64,000 bases of DNA from Flavobacterium phragmitis (GTDB lineage: Bacteria; Bacteroidota; Bacteroidia; Flavobacteriales; Flavobacteriaceae): contig NZ_FOMH01000001.1 of NCBI RefSeq assembly GCF_900112575.1, forward strand, positions 572,543 through 636,542, written 5' to 3'. Positions 10,062 through 18,881 of this stretch are shown here, piece after piece; positions within the stretch are counted from its first letter, which is position 1; every line of letters starts with the position of its first letter. Made by a program: the position numbers and the translations under genes. The notes beneath the pieces were generated by a model. That model searched no databases. It saw only the letters and a list, made by a program, of their open reading frames with translations, and had not been told where the DNA came from.

Positions 10062-10090
10062 TTGCTAAAAAAAGCATTATAGTATATTTG
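10062..10090 (+). promoter_or_regulatory. Promoter for the 10158 barrel gene, overlapping a small palindrome
   Basis: TTG (10062-10064), an 18-nt spacer and TATATTTG (10083-10090) match the consensus. The -33 element sits inside TTAGCATTGCTAA (10056-10068), a perfect 13-bp palindrome that could be an operator. Confidence 0.65.
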
Positions 10091-10157
10091 TATATGAAAT
10101 AAATAAGCGCAGAAAAGCGTTTATTTTAAAATCCTCTTTTAAAACCAAATTTACGAT

Positions 10158-10862
10158 ATGCGAATTATTTTTACTTGCCTGTTTTTACTCACTTTTTTCA
10201 GCTCTTTTGCACAAGAAGAGGTTAAGCCTGAAGTAAAACCAGTCGTAAAAATAGATTCTTTGTATCGAGAAGATCAGTTTTATTTTTCGGTGACTTATAA
10301 TATGTTTACCGATATTCCGATTAAGTTCAAACAAAATAAATTTTCTTTAGGACTTTCTGGAGGTTTTCTTCGTGATATGCCTGTTAATAAATCCAGAACG
10401 ATTGCAATTGCTGCAGGATTAGGATTGAGTTATCAAAACTATTATCAAAACTTAACCATTTCTCAAGACGGAGCAGGTAATATTATTTATGGTGTAAACG
10501 ATTCAGGACAATTTGTTTCCAACCGTTACAGACAATATTCTGTAGATCTTCCGATAGAGTTTAGATGGCGTAATTCAACTTATGAAAGCACTAAGTTCTG
10601 GCGTATTTATGGTGGAGTTAAATTGAGTTATGTTTTCTCCGATTCTTCTATTTTAGATGACGGAGAAAAAACGTATCGAATCAATAATAATGCATCTATC
10701 AATAAGTTTCAATACGGCCCATATTTGGCGGCAGGATATAATACATGGAATGTGTATTTGTATTATGGATTAAGTCCGTTGTTTGATTCTGCAACCACAT
10801 TATCTGGAGAAAAAATCAACATGAAAACCTTAAATGCAGGATTGATTTTTTATATTTTATAA
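10158..10862 (+). CDS. Outer-membrane beta-barrel protein (PorT/OMP_b-brl_2-like)
   Basis: 234 residues with a signal peptide (MRIIFTCLFLLTFFSSFAQ) and a barrel of about eight strands ending in the hydrophobic GLIFYIL. The pattern FSLGLSGGFLRDMPVN... IAIAAGLGLSYQNYYQN is typical of PorT-like small barrels; function is unknown beyond that. It is transcribed divergently from the small His/Cys gene at 9579-9932. Its stop overlaps the convergent gene at 10857 by six bases. Confidence 0.7.
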   Translation: MRIIFTCLFLLTFFSSFAQEEVKPEVKPVVKIDSLYREDQFYFSVTYNMFTDIPIKFKQNKFSLGLSGGFLRDMPVNKSRTIAIAAGLGLSYQNYYQNLTISQDGAGNIIYGVNDSGQFVSNRYRQYSVDLPIEFRWRNSTYESTKFWRIYGGVKLSYVFSDSSILDDGEKTYRINNNASINKFQYGPYLAAGYNTWNVYLYYGLSPLFDSATTLSGEKINMKTLNAGLIFYIL

Positions 10863-11462
10863 CCACAAGTATAAAAATAAAAGCTGCGGCATTATCCCAA
10901 TAAATAAACCAATTAATATTTCTCTAGATGTATGTGCCTTCATTTCTAAGCGGGATGATGCGACAACTCCTGACAATAAAATCAGTAGAGCCGGCCAATA
11001 TGGATTGTGCATTTGAAGATGAATGTTTAAGCCTATTACAAAAATGGCAAAACCGCAGATGGCAACCATGTGCAGACTTGCTTTTATTTTAAAAAGGGCA
11101 AAAACCAAAGCCAGAATCGCACTGAATAACGCTCCTAGAAAAAAGAAATGAAGTTCAGGATAACGTACAATTACGATACTTCTTTTTACCAATAAAATAT
11201 ACAAAAAACACTGTAGAATTAACGGAATAGTGCGTTCTGAAGTTTGACTGAGCATGATCGTTTTTACATGGCCAGTTGATTTAAGTAACAGATAAAACAA
11301 GATGGGCACAATTACATTAATGACCAAAATCTGTAATAAAACAAAGTATTTTTCTTGTGTGCTAAAAAGGTCTCCTTTACAGAACAAATAAAACAAAGTG
11401 GCATACAACGATATAAAAATCGGGTGTAATATATAAGAGAAAAGTGGAAGTATTTTTTTCAA
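10857..11462 (-). CDS. Multi-pass membrane protein, PAP2-like
   Basis: 201 residues with about six hydrophobic segments and no signal cleavage site. The stretch SSRLEMKAHTSREILIG near the C-terminus resembles motif 3 (SR...H...E/D) of membrane phosphatidic-acid phosphatase-like proteins, but the first PAP2 motif (KxxxxxxRP) is not evident. It may therefore be a degenerate or divergent member without activity. The assignment is tentative. It ends inside the 3' end of the convergent barrel gene. Confidence 0.55.
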   Translation of the reverse strand: MKKILPLFSYILHPIFISLYATLFYLFCKGDLFSTQEKYFVLLQILVINVIVPILFYLLLKSTGHVKTIMLSQTSERTIPLILQCFLYILLVKRSIVIVRYPELHFFFLGALFSAILALVFALFKIKASLHMVAICGFAIFVIGLNIHLQMHNPYWPALLILLSGVVASSRLEMKAHTSREILIGLFIGIMPQLLFLYLWL

Positions 11463-11512
11463 AATGCGGAAATTTATGGTGTAAAAACAAATATACTCAA
11501 TAAATGTTTTCT

Positions 11513-11650
11513 GCCACGAATTACACCAATTTTCACGAACTCATTTGTAATTATTTTAACTAAAAATCAGTTTAATCCTTTATCCCACTAGCTATCAGTA
11601 GTGGCTAAGCTTCAAAAAATAATTCGTGAAAATTGGTGTAATTTGTGGCA
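11513..11650. repeat. Palindromic element, GCCACGAATT family
   Basis: GCCACGAATTACACCAATTT (from 11513) and the reverse complement AAATTGGTGTAATTTGTGGC (to ~11649) form long arms around a loop of about 85 nt. It is upstream of murF-alr; a TAATTTTG -7 box for that gene lies just after it at 11694-11701. Confidence 0.7.
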
Positions 11651-11719
11651 ACATTTTTAAGAAAATCACAACTCTTTTCTGTCTTTAATATCTTAATTTT
11701 GAAAAAAAGATATTTCTAA

Positions 11720-14191
11720 ATGAGCCTAAATTTAAAAAGCCTGATTTCAGTTCTGAACGCCAAATGGGAAGGTTTGGAAACTGATGTTTTCATTGATCAT
11801 ATTTCGATAGACAGCCGTTCTCTTCAAAACGGATCGCAAACCTTGTTTTTTGCTTTGGCTGGCGTTAACAACAATGCTCATTTGTTTATTCCTGATTTAA
11901 TAGAAAAAGGAGTTCAGAATTTTGTGGTGCAATACATTCCGGAAGGTCTGTCCGATAAAGCTAATTTTCTAGTTGTAGAAAATACACTGGATGCATTGCA
12001 GGAATTTGCAGCTTATTATAGAAATCTATTTCATTTTCCAGTTATTGGACTAACAGGAAGTAACGGAAAAACTATTGTAAAAGAATGGCTTAATTTTTTA
12101 TTGAGTCCTGACTATAATATTATAAGAAGTCCTAAAAGTTACAATTCTCAGGTTGGGGTGCCACTTTCGGTAATTGCCATTAACGAAAAACATAATTTAG
12201 GGATTTTTGAAGCGGGAATTTCGACAGTTAATGAAATGATTAAACTGGAGAAAATCATCAAACCTAATATTGGAGTTCTCACAAGCATAGGCTCTGCACA
12301 CGATGAAGGATTTTTAAATTTAGTGCAGAAGATCGATGAAAAATTGCTTTTGTTTAAAGACTGTCCGATCATTATTTATCAAAAAAACGACGTTGTCGAT
12401 TCTTGCTTGACGCAATTTGCCGCAGAATATATGATGCATCCGCGAAAGCTTTTTTCATGGAGTTTTACCGATAAAGCGGCAGACGTTTTTATTCTGAAAA
12501 AAGAAAGTAAAAATGACCACACGTTTATTCAATATCAATATCAGAATGAAGTTTTTGATTTAGAAATCCCGTTTAGCGATTCGGCTTCTATAGAAAACGC
12601 TATTTCGTGTTTGTTGGTTTTATTGTATTTTAATTACGATCAAGCCAATATTCAAAGCCGAATTGAGATGCTTTATCCGGTTCGAATGCGTCTAGAAGTG
12701 AAAAACGGAATTAACAATTGCAGTCTAATTGATGATAGTTACAGTTCTGATTTTCAATCTCTCAAAATTGCTTTGGATTTCTTGGAGAGTCAAACAAAAA
12801 AAGGCGCCTCAAAAACGGTTATTTTATCAGATATTTTCCAAAGTGGATTTTCAAACGAAGAATTGTATTCTAAAGTAGCGCAGTTAATTACCGATAATAA
12901 AATTAATCGTGTAATTGGTATCGGAGCAACCATTTCTTCATTTGCAGCTAAATTTCCGAACAGTACAATGTTTCAAAACACAGCTGATTTTATAGAATCA
13001 GTTGAAAGTTTGAATTTTCAGAATGAAACCATCTTAATAAAAGGAGCAAGATCTTTTGAGTTTGAAGAAATTGTGTCGCTTCTAGAGGAGAAAACACACG
13101 AAACGGTTCTTGAAATCAATCTGGACGCCATTAGTCACAACTTTAATTACTTTAAATCAAAACTGGCTCCAAATGTCAAAATGATGGTAATGGTTAAGGC
13201 GTTTGGTTATGGAAATGGTGGACTTGAAATTGCTAAATTATTAGAACATCATAAAGTTGATTATTTAGGTGTGGCTTTCGCCGATGAAGGAATATCATTG
13301 AAAAATGGCGGAATAAAACTGCCAATTATGGTTTTAAATCCAGAATCAACCAGTTTTCCTTCGATTATACAATATCAGTTAGAACCTGAAATTTACAGCA
13401 TAAAAGGTTTAAATGCATTTTTGAAAATTGCCCGAGAAAAGAAATTAAAAGATTTCCCAATTCATATCAAAATTGATACTGGAATGCATCGTTTGGGTTT
13501 TGAAGAAAACACGATCGAAGAATTGATTGAAACTTTAAAAGGAAACTCAACCGTTCGAGTGCAAAGTATCTTATCTCATTTGGCGACCAGCGATGATCCA
13601 AAACATTATGACTTTGTAAACAAACAAATTGCGTTGTTCGAGAAACTGTCTTCGAGATTGATAAACGAATTAAACATAAATCCAATTCGACATATTCTAA
13701 ATACTTCTGGAATTAGCAATTTCCCGAATTCACAATACAATATGGTGCGTTTAGGAATTGGTTTGTACGGAGTTTCCAATGATCCGGCAGAACAGAAATA
13801 TTTAGAAAATGTAGGAACTTTAAAATCAATTATTTCTCAAGTTCGCGTTATTCCGGGCGGAGATAGCGTGGGTTACGGACGCCGTTTTATGGCGCAAAAA
13901 GAAACTAAAATCGCAACGATTCCAATTGGATACGCAGACGGAATCTCAAGATTATGGGGAAATGAAGTTGGATTTGTAACCATAAAGAATCAAAAAGCAC
14001 CAATTGTAGGCAGTGTCTGTATGGATATGCTGATGGTAAACGTTTCTGAAATTGACTGCAAAGAAGGAGACCCAGTAATTATTTTCGGCGAAAGCCCAAC
14101 CGTTATTGAGATGGCAGAAGCTTTAAAAACAATTCCATACGAGATTATGACTAGTATTTCGCAACGAGTAAAGCGCGTATTTTTTCGATAG
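11720..14191 (+). CDS. murF-alr: Bifunctional MurF / alanine racemase
   Basis: Peptidoglycan precursor enzyme of 823 residues. Residues ~1-455 form UDP-MurNAc-tripeptide:D-Ala-D-Ala ligase (Mur ligase ATP loop LTGSNGKTIVKEWL near 115; DDSYSSDFQSL in the central domain). Residues ~460-823 form alanine racemase (PLP-lysine block MVMVKAFGYGNGG, then IKIDTGMHRLGF, NMVRLGIGLYG and VCMDMLMVNV). The fusion is usual in Bacteroidota: it makes D-Ala and adds the dipeptide. The usual racemase motif KANAYGHG is KAFGYGNG here. The leader is about 12 nt, after a TAATTTTG -7 box with no clear -33 element. Confidence 0.95.
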   Translation: MSLNLKSLISVLNAKWEGLETDVFIDHISIDSRSLQNGSQTLFFALAGVNNNAHLFIPDLIEKGVQNFVVQYIPEGLSDKANFLVVENTLDALQEFAAYYRNLFHFPVIGLTGSNGKTIVKEWLNFLLSPDYNIIRSPKSYNSQVGVPLSVIAINEKHNLGIFEAGISTVNEMIKLEKIIKPNIGVLTSIGSAHDEGFLNLVQKIDEKLLLFKDCPIIIYQKNDVVDSCLTQFAAEYMMHPRKLFSWSFTDKAADVFILKKESKNDHTFIQYQYQNEVFDLEIPFSDSASIENAISCLLVLLYFNYDQANIQSRIEMLYPVRMRLEVKNGINNCSLIDDSYSSDFQSLKIALDFLESQTKKGASKTVILSDIFQSGFSNEELYSKVAQLITDNKINRVIGIGATISSFAAKFPNSTMFQNTADFIESVESLNFQNETILIKGARSFEFEEIVSLLEEKTHETVLEINLDAISHNFNYFKSKLAPNVKMMVMVKAFGYGNGGLEIAKLLEHHKVDYLGVAFADEGISLKNGGIKLPIMVLNPESTSFPSIIQYQLEPEIYSIKGLNAFLKIAREKKLKDFPIHIKIDTGMHRLGFEENTIEELIETLKGNSTVRVQSILSHLATSDDPKHYDFVNKQIALFEKLSSRLINELNINPIRHILNTSGISNFPNSQYNMVRLGIGLYGVSNDPAEQKYLENVGTLKSIISQVRVIPGGDSVGYGRRFMAQKETKIATIPIGYADGISRLWGNEVGFVTIKNQKAPIVGSVCMDMLMVNVSEIDCKEGDPVIIFGESPTVIEMAEALKTIPYEIMTSISQRVKRVFFR

Positions 14192-14259
14192 AGCACGGAA
14201 TTTTAAGGAAAATTGCGTATTTTCGATATTCATTTAATATTCAACTAAACAGATCAAAT

Positions 14260-14640
14260 ATGGGATTTTTTTCAGAATTTAAGGCATTTGCAATGAAAGG
14301 CAACGTGGTTGACCTTGCTGTTGCAGTAATCATTGGAGCGGCTTTTGGTAAAATTGTAAGTTCATTTATCGAAGATGTAATTACACCTTTAGTACTAAAA
14401 CCAGCTTTAGATGCAGCTCATTTATCAAGAATAGAAGATTTAACTGCTTTTGGTGGAGTTAAATACGGAATGTTTCTTTCGGCAGTAATTAACTTTATCA
14501 TCGTAGCGTTTGTTTTGTTCCTGATTATAAAAGCTTTAAACAGTCTTAAAAAGAAAGAAGAACCAGCACCAAACCAACCTGCAGCACCAACTCAGGAAGA
14601 ATTGCTTACAGAGATTAGAGATTTATTGAAAAATAAATAA
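14260..14640 (+). CDS. mscL: Large-conductance mechanosensitive channel MscL
   Basis: 126 residues, two transmembrane helices. It opens MGFFSEFKAFAMKGNVVDLAVAVIIGAAFGKIVSSF, the amphipathic N-terminal helix plus pore helix of MscL with its GA-rich packing face. A periplasmic loop follows, then TM2 (YGMFLSAVINFIIVAFVLFLII) and the cytoplasmic bundle EELLTEIRDLLKNK. It releases solutes on hypo-osmotic shock. It follows murF-alr by 68 nt and ends in a clear terminator. Confidence 0.96.
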   Translation: MGFFSEFKAFAMKGNVVDLAVAVIIGAAFGKIVSSFIEDVITPLVLKPALDAAHLSRIEDLTAFGGVKYGMFLSAVINFIIVAFVLFLIIKALNSLKKKEEPAPNQPAAPTQEELLTEIRDLLKNK

Positions 14641-14671
14641 AAATATAATACCGCTACACTAAGTCTAACTT

Positions 14672-14699
14672 AACCGCCTTCTAAAGAGGCGGTTTTTTT
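14672..14699 (+). terminator. Intrinsic terminator after mscL
   Basis: Stem AACCGCCT (14672-14679) / AGGCGGTT (14687-14694), 7-nt loop, then a T7 run. Confidence 0.9.
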
Positions 14700-14745
14700 A
14701 CAAAATGTTTGTTTTGTAACATTTTGTTATTTTTTGTGAATCACC

Positions 14746-14775
14746 TTGCCAAGACTTTTATTATACTTATTTTTG
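14746..14775 (+). promoter_or_regulatory. Promoter for asd
   Basis: TTG (14746-14748), a 19-nt spacer and TATTTTTG (14768-14775) give a consensus match; the leader would be about 34 nt before the ATG at 14816. Confidence 0.7.
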
Positions 14776-14815
14776 CCCTACAAATTAGATTAATTGATTA
14801 TTTAAAAATATAAAA

Positions 14816-15805
14816 ATGAGAATTGCAGTTGTTGGTGCTACCGGAATGGTTGGCGAAGTAATGCTTAAAGTTTTAGCGGAAAGAAATTTTCCAGTTACAG
14901 AATTAATTCCTGTTGCTTCTGAAAGATCAGTAGGAAAAGAGATTGAATATAAAGGAACAAAATATAAAGTAGTTGGTTTACAGACAGCAGTAGATATGAA
15001 AGCAGATATTGCCGTTTTCTCTGCTGGAGGAGATACTTCTTTGGAATGGGCTCCAAAATTTGCTGCTGCAGGAACTACTGTAATTGATAATTCATCTGCA
15101 TGGAGAATGGATCCTACTAAAAAATTGGTAGTTCCAGAAATCAATGCTGCTGTTTTAACTAAAGAAGATAAAATCATTGCAAATCCAAACTGTTCTACAA
15201 TTCAGATGGTAATGGCTTTGGCGCCTTTGCATAAAAAATACAATATCAAAAGAATCATTGTTTCTACTTACCAATCAATCACTGGAACTGGTGTAAAAGC
15301 GGTAAAACAATTAGAAAATGAGTACGCAGGAGTTCAAGGTGATATGGCTTACAAATATCCAATTCACAGAAATGCAATTCCTCACTGCGACAGTTTTGAA
15401 GATAACGGATACACTAAAGAAGAAATGAAGTTAGTTCGTGAAACTCAAAAAATTCTTGCTGATAACACGATTAGAGTTACGGCTACAGCGGTTCGTGTTC
15501 CTGTTGTAGGTGGACATAGCGAAGCAGTAAATGTTGAGTTTACAAATGATTTTGATGTAAACGAAGTTCGCGAAATCTTACACCATACAGACGGTGTAAC
15601 GGTACAAGATAATTTAGATACCTTTACTTATCCAATGCCATTATATGCTGAAGGTAAAAATGATGTTTTTGTTGGAAGAATCCGTCGTGACGAAAGCCAG
15701 CCAAATACTTTAAACATGTGGATTGTTGCTGATAACTTAAGAAAAGGTGCTGCTACAAACACGATTCAAATCGCTGAGTATTTAATTCAAGCTGGTTTGG
15801 TATAA
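14816..15805 (+). CDS. asd: Aspartate-semialdehyde dehydrogenase
   Basis: 329 residues, cytoplasmic. It reduces aspartyl phosphate to the semialdehyde, the branch point to lysine/DAP, threonine and methionine. Seen: the N-terminal NADP-binding MRIAVVGATGMVGEVMLKVL, the active-site cysteine in NPNCSTIQMVMAL (residue ~125), the conserved QSITGTGVKA and the C-terminal VGGHSEAVNVEF. It is flanked by its own promoter and terminator, so it is monocistronic. Confidence 0.96.
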   Translation: MRIAVVGATGMVGEVMLKVLAERNFPVTELIPVASERSVGKEIEYKGTKYKVVGLQTAVDMKADIAVFSAGGDTSLEWAPKFAAAGTTVIDNSSAWRMDPTKKLVVPEINAAVLTKEDKIIANPNCSTIQMVMALAPLHKKYNIKRIIVSTYQSITGTGVKAVKQLENEYAGVQGDMAYKYPIHRNAIPHCDSFEDNGYTKEEMKLVRETQKILADNTIRVTATAVRVPVVGGHSEAVNVEFTNDFDVNEVREILHHTDGVTVQDNLDTFTYPMPLYAEGKNDVFVGRIRRDESQPNTLNMWIVADNLRKGAATNTIQIAEYLIQAGLV

Positions 15806-15837
15806 TCTGAGAGATTAAATAAAATTGTTATAAAGAG

Positions 15838-15871
15838 AAAACCGTAATTGCAGTAGTGTGATTACGGTTTT
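15838..15871 (+). terminator. Intrinsic terminator after asd
   Basis: An 11-bp stem, AAAACCGTAAT (15838-15848) / ATTACGGTTTT (15861-15871), with a T-run. Confidence 0.88.
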
Positions 15872-15904
15872 TTTGATTAATTATAGTTGTATAATTTTAC
15901 AAGG

Positions 15905-15935
15905 AACCCGACAGGTTTTCAAAACCTGTTGGGTT
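15905..15935. repeat. Short palindrome AACCCGACAGGTTTT...
   Basis: AACCCGACAGGTTTT and CAAAACCTGTTGGGTT form an almost loop-less 31-nt palindrome. It resembles the CCTGCAAGGTTT repeats at 23976-24004 and 28363-28461. Confidence 0.6.
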
Positions 15936-15995
15936 TAACAATGTGGTTAATCAATTTAAGGTTACTTTTGTTAGATTAATATAAATTGAAAATTT

Positions 15996-16397
15996 ATGCC
16001 GTTTCCAGTAGATGCCAAATACATAATTGAAACCGAAGAACAATTAGAGGTTCAATTTCCGCTTTTATTCAAAGAAAAAATGATAAAGGAGAATGGAGGA
16101 GAGGCTGCAACAGAATATGATGATTGGAATTTATATCCGTTTTTTGATCAAAGCGATAAAAAGAGAATCAGCAGAACCTGTAATCATATTGTTTTAGAAA
16201 CCAAGCAAGCGAGAAAATGGAATAATTTTCCGTTAAATGCAATTGCTATTGCAAGTAATGGCTGTGGTGATCAATTAGTTCTTATCCCACTCGATAATGA
16301 TAACGAAAAACTAAGTGAAGTAATTTACTTTTGGTATCATGAAACGGGAGCACTGGAGAAAGTAGCAGAAAATATCAACGAATTAATAGAGAAGTAA
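15996..16397 (+). CDS. SMI1/KNR4 (SUKH) family protein
   Basis: 133 residues, no signal peptide. Family features: an early acidic-hydrophobic helix followed by YIIETEEQLEVQFPLLFKEKM, then NGG, and the mid-domain IAIASNGCGDQLVLIPLD typical of SUKH folds, ending YFWYHETG. In many bacteria such proteins serve as immunity factors against nuclease or other toxins (family knowledge). No toxin gene is adjacent here, so a solitary or orphan immunity role is only a possibility. A TACTTTTG -7 box lies at 15963-15970. Confidence 0.75.
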   Translation: MPFPVDAKYIIETEEQLEVQFPLLFKEKMIKENGGEAATEYDDWNLYPFFDQSDKKRISRTCNHIVLETKQARKWNNFPLNAIAIASNGCGDQLVLIPLDNDNEKLSEVIYFWYHETGALEKVAENINELIEK

Positions 16398-16430
16398 AGC
16401 GACTTTTCGTAAGAAACCCGACATGTAAAA

Positions 16431-16487
16431 ATTAAAAAATTCCAAATCCCAATAACGTCAAGTCGTTTTGGGATTTGGAATTTTAAT
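16431..16487. terminator. Bidirectional hairpin between convergent genes
   Basis: ATTAAAAAATTCCAAATCCC (from 16431) pairs with GGGATTTGGAATTTTAAT (to 16487). It separates the SMI1 gene from the ferredoxin gene and has A/T runs on both sides. Confidence 0.75.
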
Positions 16488-16505
16488 ATATTGGAATTTT
16501 ATATT

Positions 16506-16823
16506 TTAATATTCTGGAGCCAATTCTAGTTCCAATCCTTCTAAATCTTCAGTAATTGGAATCTGACATCCTAAACGACTATTAGATTTTACATAAAATG
16601 CCTCTGAAAGCATTGCTTCTTCATCGTCTCCCATTTCTGGTAATGCAACATCATTTAGAACATAACATTGGCAGGAAGCGCACATGGCCATTCCGCCACA
16701 AGTTCCTTCAACAGGAAGTTCGTATGCTTTGCATAACTCCATTATATTCATTGCCATATCAGTAGGAGCCTGTAATTCGTGTATAACTCCTTCTCGATCT
16801 TTAATCTTTATTAATACATCCAT
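16506..16823 (-). CDS. 2Fe-2S ferredoxin (adrenodoxin/ISC type)
   Basis: 105 residues. The cluster ligands are seen as C-x5-C-x2-C in GTCGGMAMCASCQC (residues ~40-49) and a fourth Cys in SRLGCQIPI (~85), the plant/adrenodoxin-type pattern. Length fits ISC-type ferredoxins. It is an electron carrier, likely supporting Fe-S assembly, given that the NifU-like and Mrp genes lie directly upstream on the same strand. Confidence 0.92.
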   Translation of the reverse strand: MDVLIKIKDREGVIHELQAPTDMAMNIMELCKAYELPVEGTCGGMAMCASCQCYVLNDVALPEMGDDEEAMLSEAFYVKSNSRLGCQIPITEDLEGLELELAPEY

Positions 16824-17018
16824 TTTTTAGTATTGGAATTTTATTTTTAGAATTTGAAAACGTGTTCAAATTCTTATAATTAATTTTAACTTTTCGATTT
16901 CTGTTTTTGGCTTATTATAATGCAATATCAATGAAAAAGACTTTCGGGAGCATTAATTCTAAATGCCAGAATTTTTATCTAAATGCGGAAAACATAAAGT
17001 CGAAAACAATTAAATTGT

Positions 17019-17258
17019 TTACATGATATTTACCACAGTTTCAATTTGTGGTGCATATTTTTTTATTGTTGTTTCAACTCCGGCTTTCAAAGTCATTTGA
17101 TTAACGCTGCAGCTAATGCAAGCTCCTTCTAAGCGAACTTTTACATGTTTATCATCTTCGATAGAAATCAATGAAATATCTCCACCATCCGATTTTAAAA
17201 ATGGTCTTATCTCGTCTAAGGCCAATAAAACATTATTTGTTAATTCTTCTGTTGTCAT
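17019..17258 (-). CDS. NifU-like C-terminal domain protein (Fe-S scaffold/carrier)
   Basis: 79 residues, a lone NifU C-terminal domain. CISC (residues ~48-51) in GACISCSVNQMTLKAG is the cluster-binding motif, and ALDEIRPFLKSDGGDISL is the conserved opening. It binds or transfers [4Fe-4S] clusters. It lies 75 nt after mrp and 195 nt before the ferredoxin, all on the same strand, so a shared transcript is likely. Confidence 0.93.
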   Translation of the reverse strand: MTTEELTNNVLLALDEIRPFLKSDGGDISLISIEDDKHVKVRLEGACISCSVNQMTLKAGVETTIKKYAPQIETVVNIM

Positions 17259-17333
17259 AATTAATGTGTCAATTGTGAAAATGTGTCAATAAGATAATTA
17301 TCTCCTTGACGTATTATCTCATTATCTAATTAT

Positions 17334-18464
17334 TTAATTTTTTTTAACTGCTGAACAACCCGCCATGGTTGTAATTTTAATGGCTTCAGTCGCTGGTAAA
17401 CTTTCGTTTCTGTTTACGGTTTCCTGTACCACATTACGAGTAATTTCTTCAAATACTTTTTCTATTGGCGAAGCAGTCTGTAATGCAGCCGGACGGCCAT
17501 AATCTCCAGCCTCACGAATAGATTGTACAATTGGAACTTCTCCTAAAAATGGAACTTCTAAATCTTGAGCAAGGTTTTTAGCACCTTCTTGTCCAAAGAT
17601 ATAATATTTATTTTCAGGTAATTCTTCTGGCGTAAAATAAGCCATGTTTTCAATAATTCCTAAAACAGGAACATTGATATTGTCTTGCATAAACATTGCC
17701 ACTCCTTTTTTAGCATCTGCTAAAGCTACGGCTTGCGGCGTACTTACTACAACAGCTCCAGTAATAGGAAGAGACTGCATAATAGATAAGTGAATATCTC
17801 CAGTTCCAGGAGGTAAATCAAGAAGCATGAAATCTAATTCTCCCCAATCTGCATCAAAAATCATTTGGTTTAATGCTTTTGCTGCCATTGGTCCTCTCCA
17901 GATTACAGCCTGACTTGGAGCAGTAAAGAATCCGATAGAAAGCATTTTGATTTCGTAGCTTTCAATAGGTTTCATTTTTGATTTTCCGTCAACTGTAGTA
18001 GAAACGGGTTTTTCGTTTTCAACATCGAACATAATCGGCATTGAAGGACCGTAGATATCAGCATCTAAAACACCAACTTTGAAGCCCATTTTTGCAAGCG
18101 TTACCGCTAAATTTGCTGTTACAGTAGATTTTCCTACTCCACCTTTTCCAGAAGCAACAGCAATAATATTTTTGATTCCAGGAATTGCACGACCTTTGAT
18201 TTCAGGTTTCTCTGGAGATTCTACTTTAATATTTACTTTAACTTTCGCATCAGGAGATATTAATTCGTGAATTGTTTTCTTAATATCGTCTTCTGCTCTT
18301 TTTTTGATGTGCATTGCAGGAGTATGCAATACAAGGTCAACAACAGCTTCATCGCCAAAAGTAATCACATTGGTTACAGCGCCGCTTTCAACCATATTTT
18401 TTCCTTCTCCAGCAATAGTAATGGTTTCTAATGCTTTCAGAATTTCTTTTCTATCTAGTTTCAT
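17334..18464 (-). CDS. mrp: Mrp/ApbC-family Fe-S carrier ATPase
   Basis: 376 residues, cytoplasmic P-loop protein that delivers Fe-S clusters. The N-terminal MIP18/DUF59-like domain (~1-85) is followed by the deviant Walker A ASGKGGVGKSTVTANLA (Lys ~112) and the nucleotide block DADIYGPSMP, with GELDFMLLDLPPGTGD as Walker B. The CxxC usually found after ENM(A/S)YF is absent: the sequence reads ENMAYFTPEELPENKYY. One Cys remains near the C-terminus (MAGCSAV). Cluster bridging must therefore differ from the canonical type (inference). A TATCTTTG -7 box lies at 18545-18538. Confidence 0.93.
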   Translation of the reverse strand: MKLDRKEILKALETITIAGEGKNMVESGAVTNVITFGDEAVVDLVLHTPAMHIKKRAEDDIKKTIHELISPDAKVKVNIKVESPEKPEIKGRAIPGIKNIIAVASGKGGVGKSTVTANLAVTLAKMGFKVGVLDADIYGPSMPIMFDVENEKPVSTTVDGKSKMKPIESYEIKMLSIGFFTAPSQAVIWRGPMAAKALNQMIFDADWGELDFMLLDLPPGTGDIHLSIMQSLPITGAVVVSTPQAVALADAKKGVAMFMQDNINVPVLGIIENMAYFTPEELPENKYYIFGQEGAKNLAQDLEVPFLGEVPIVQSIREAGDYGRPAALQTASPIEKVFEEITRNVVQETVNRNESLPATEAIKITTMAGCSAVKKN

Positions 18465-18881
18465 TGTAATGGGCTATTTTTCTATTCTTGGAAACCAGTT
18501 TTTAAAGATTATACTTGTTTAAACCGAATTCAGGGTGCAAAGATAACAGATTAAGTTCGGAATTAAGCGATTTTGAATTGTAATTATTGATATAGAGATT
18601 ATTCAAAATTATGTTAGAATGTTTTTTGAGGCATTTTTACCATACAATGGTTCTCTAAAAACTCAATTCTAACAAATTTAGATCTAAAAGTGTATTTATA
18701 TTTTTGTCTAAATTTTCTTCTTTTTTAAAAGAGATTCTCAGAAAACTTCGCTATATTTGAGTACCCAAATCAATGATTTCCAGTTATTAAAAAAGTATAT
18801 GAAAACTTATTTTTCAGGAATTTTTATTGGGTTTTCTGTATTTTTTCAAAAGTTATTTTCTATCATTTAAACTTTAAAAAT
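18465..18881. other. 417-nt divergent intergenic region
   Basis: It holds two outward -7 boxes: TATCTTTG for mrp on the minus strand (18545-18538) and TATATTTG for the L,D-transpeptidase on the plus strand (18752-18759). Neither has a good TTG at the expected distance. In the transpeptidase leader, 18799-18870 encodes a possible 23-residue hydrophobic peptide beginning MKTYFSGIFIGF. No other gene is seen. Confidence 0.5.

Noticed and set aside
9942..10157. Search for TGCAA-N5-TTGCA upstream of the first CxxC gene
   Set aside because: Only half sites (for example TGCAAAGG) are present, so the same operator is not shared with the second locus.
10857..11462. Firm PAP2 phosphatase assignment
   Set aside because: Only the third motif is plausible; the first and second are not seen, so it was kept as PAP2-like.
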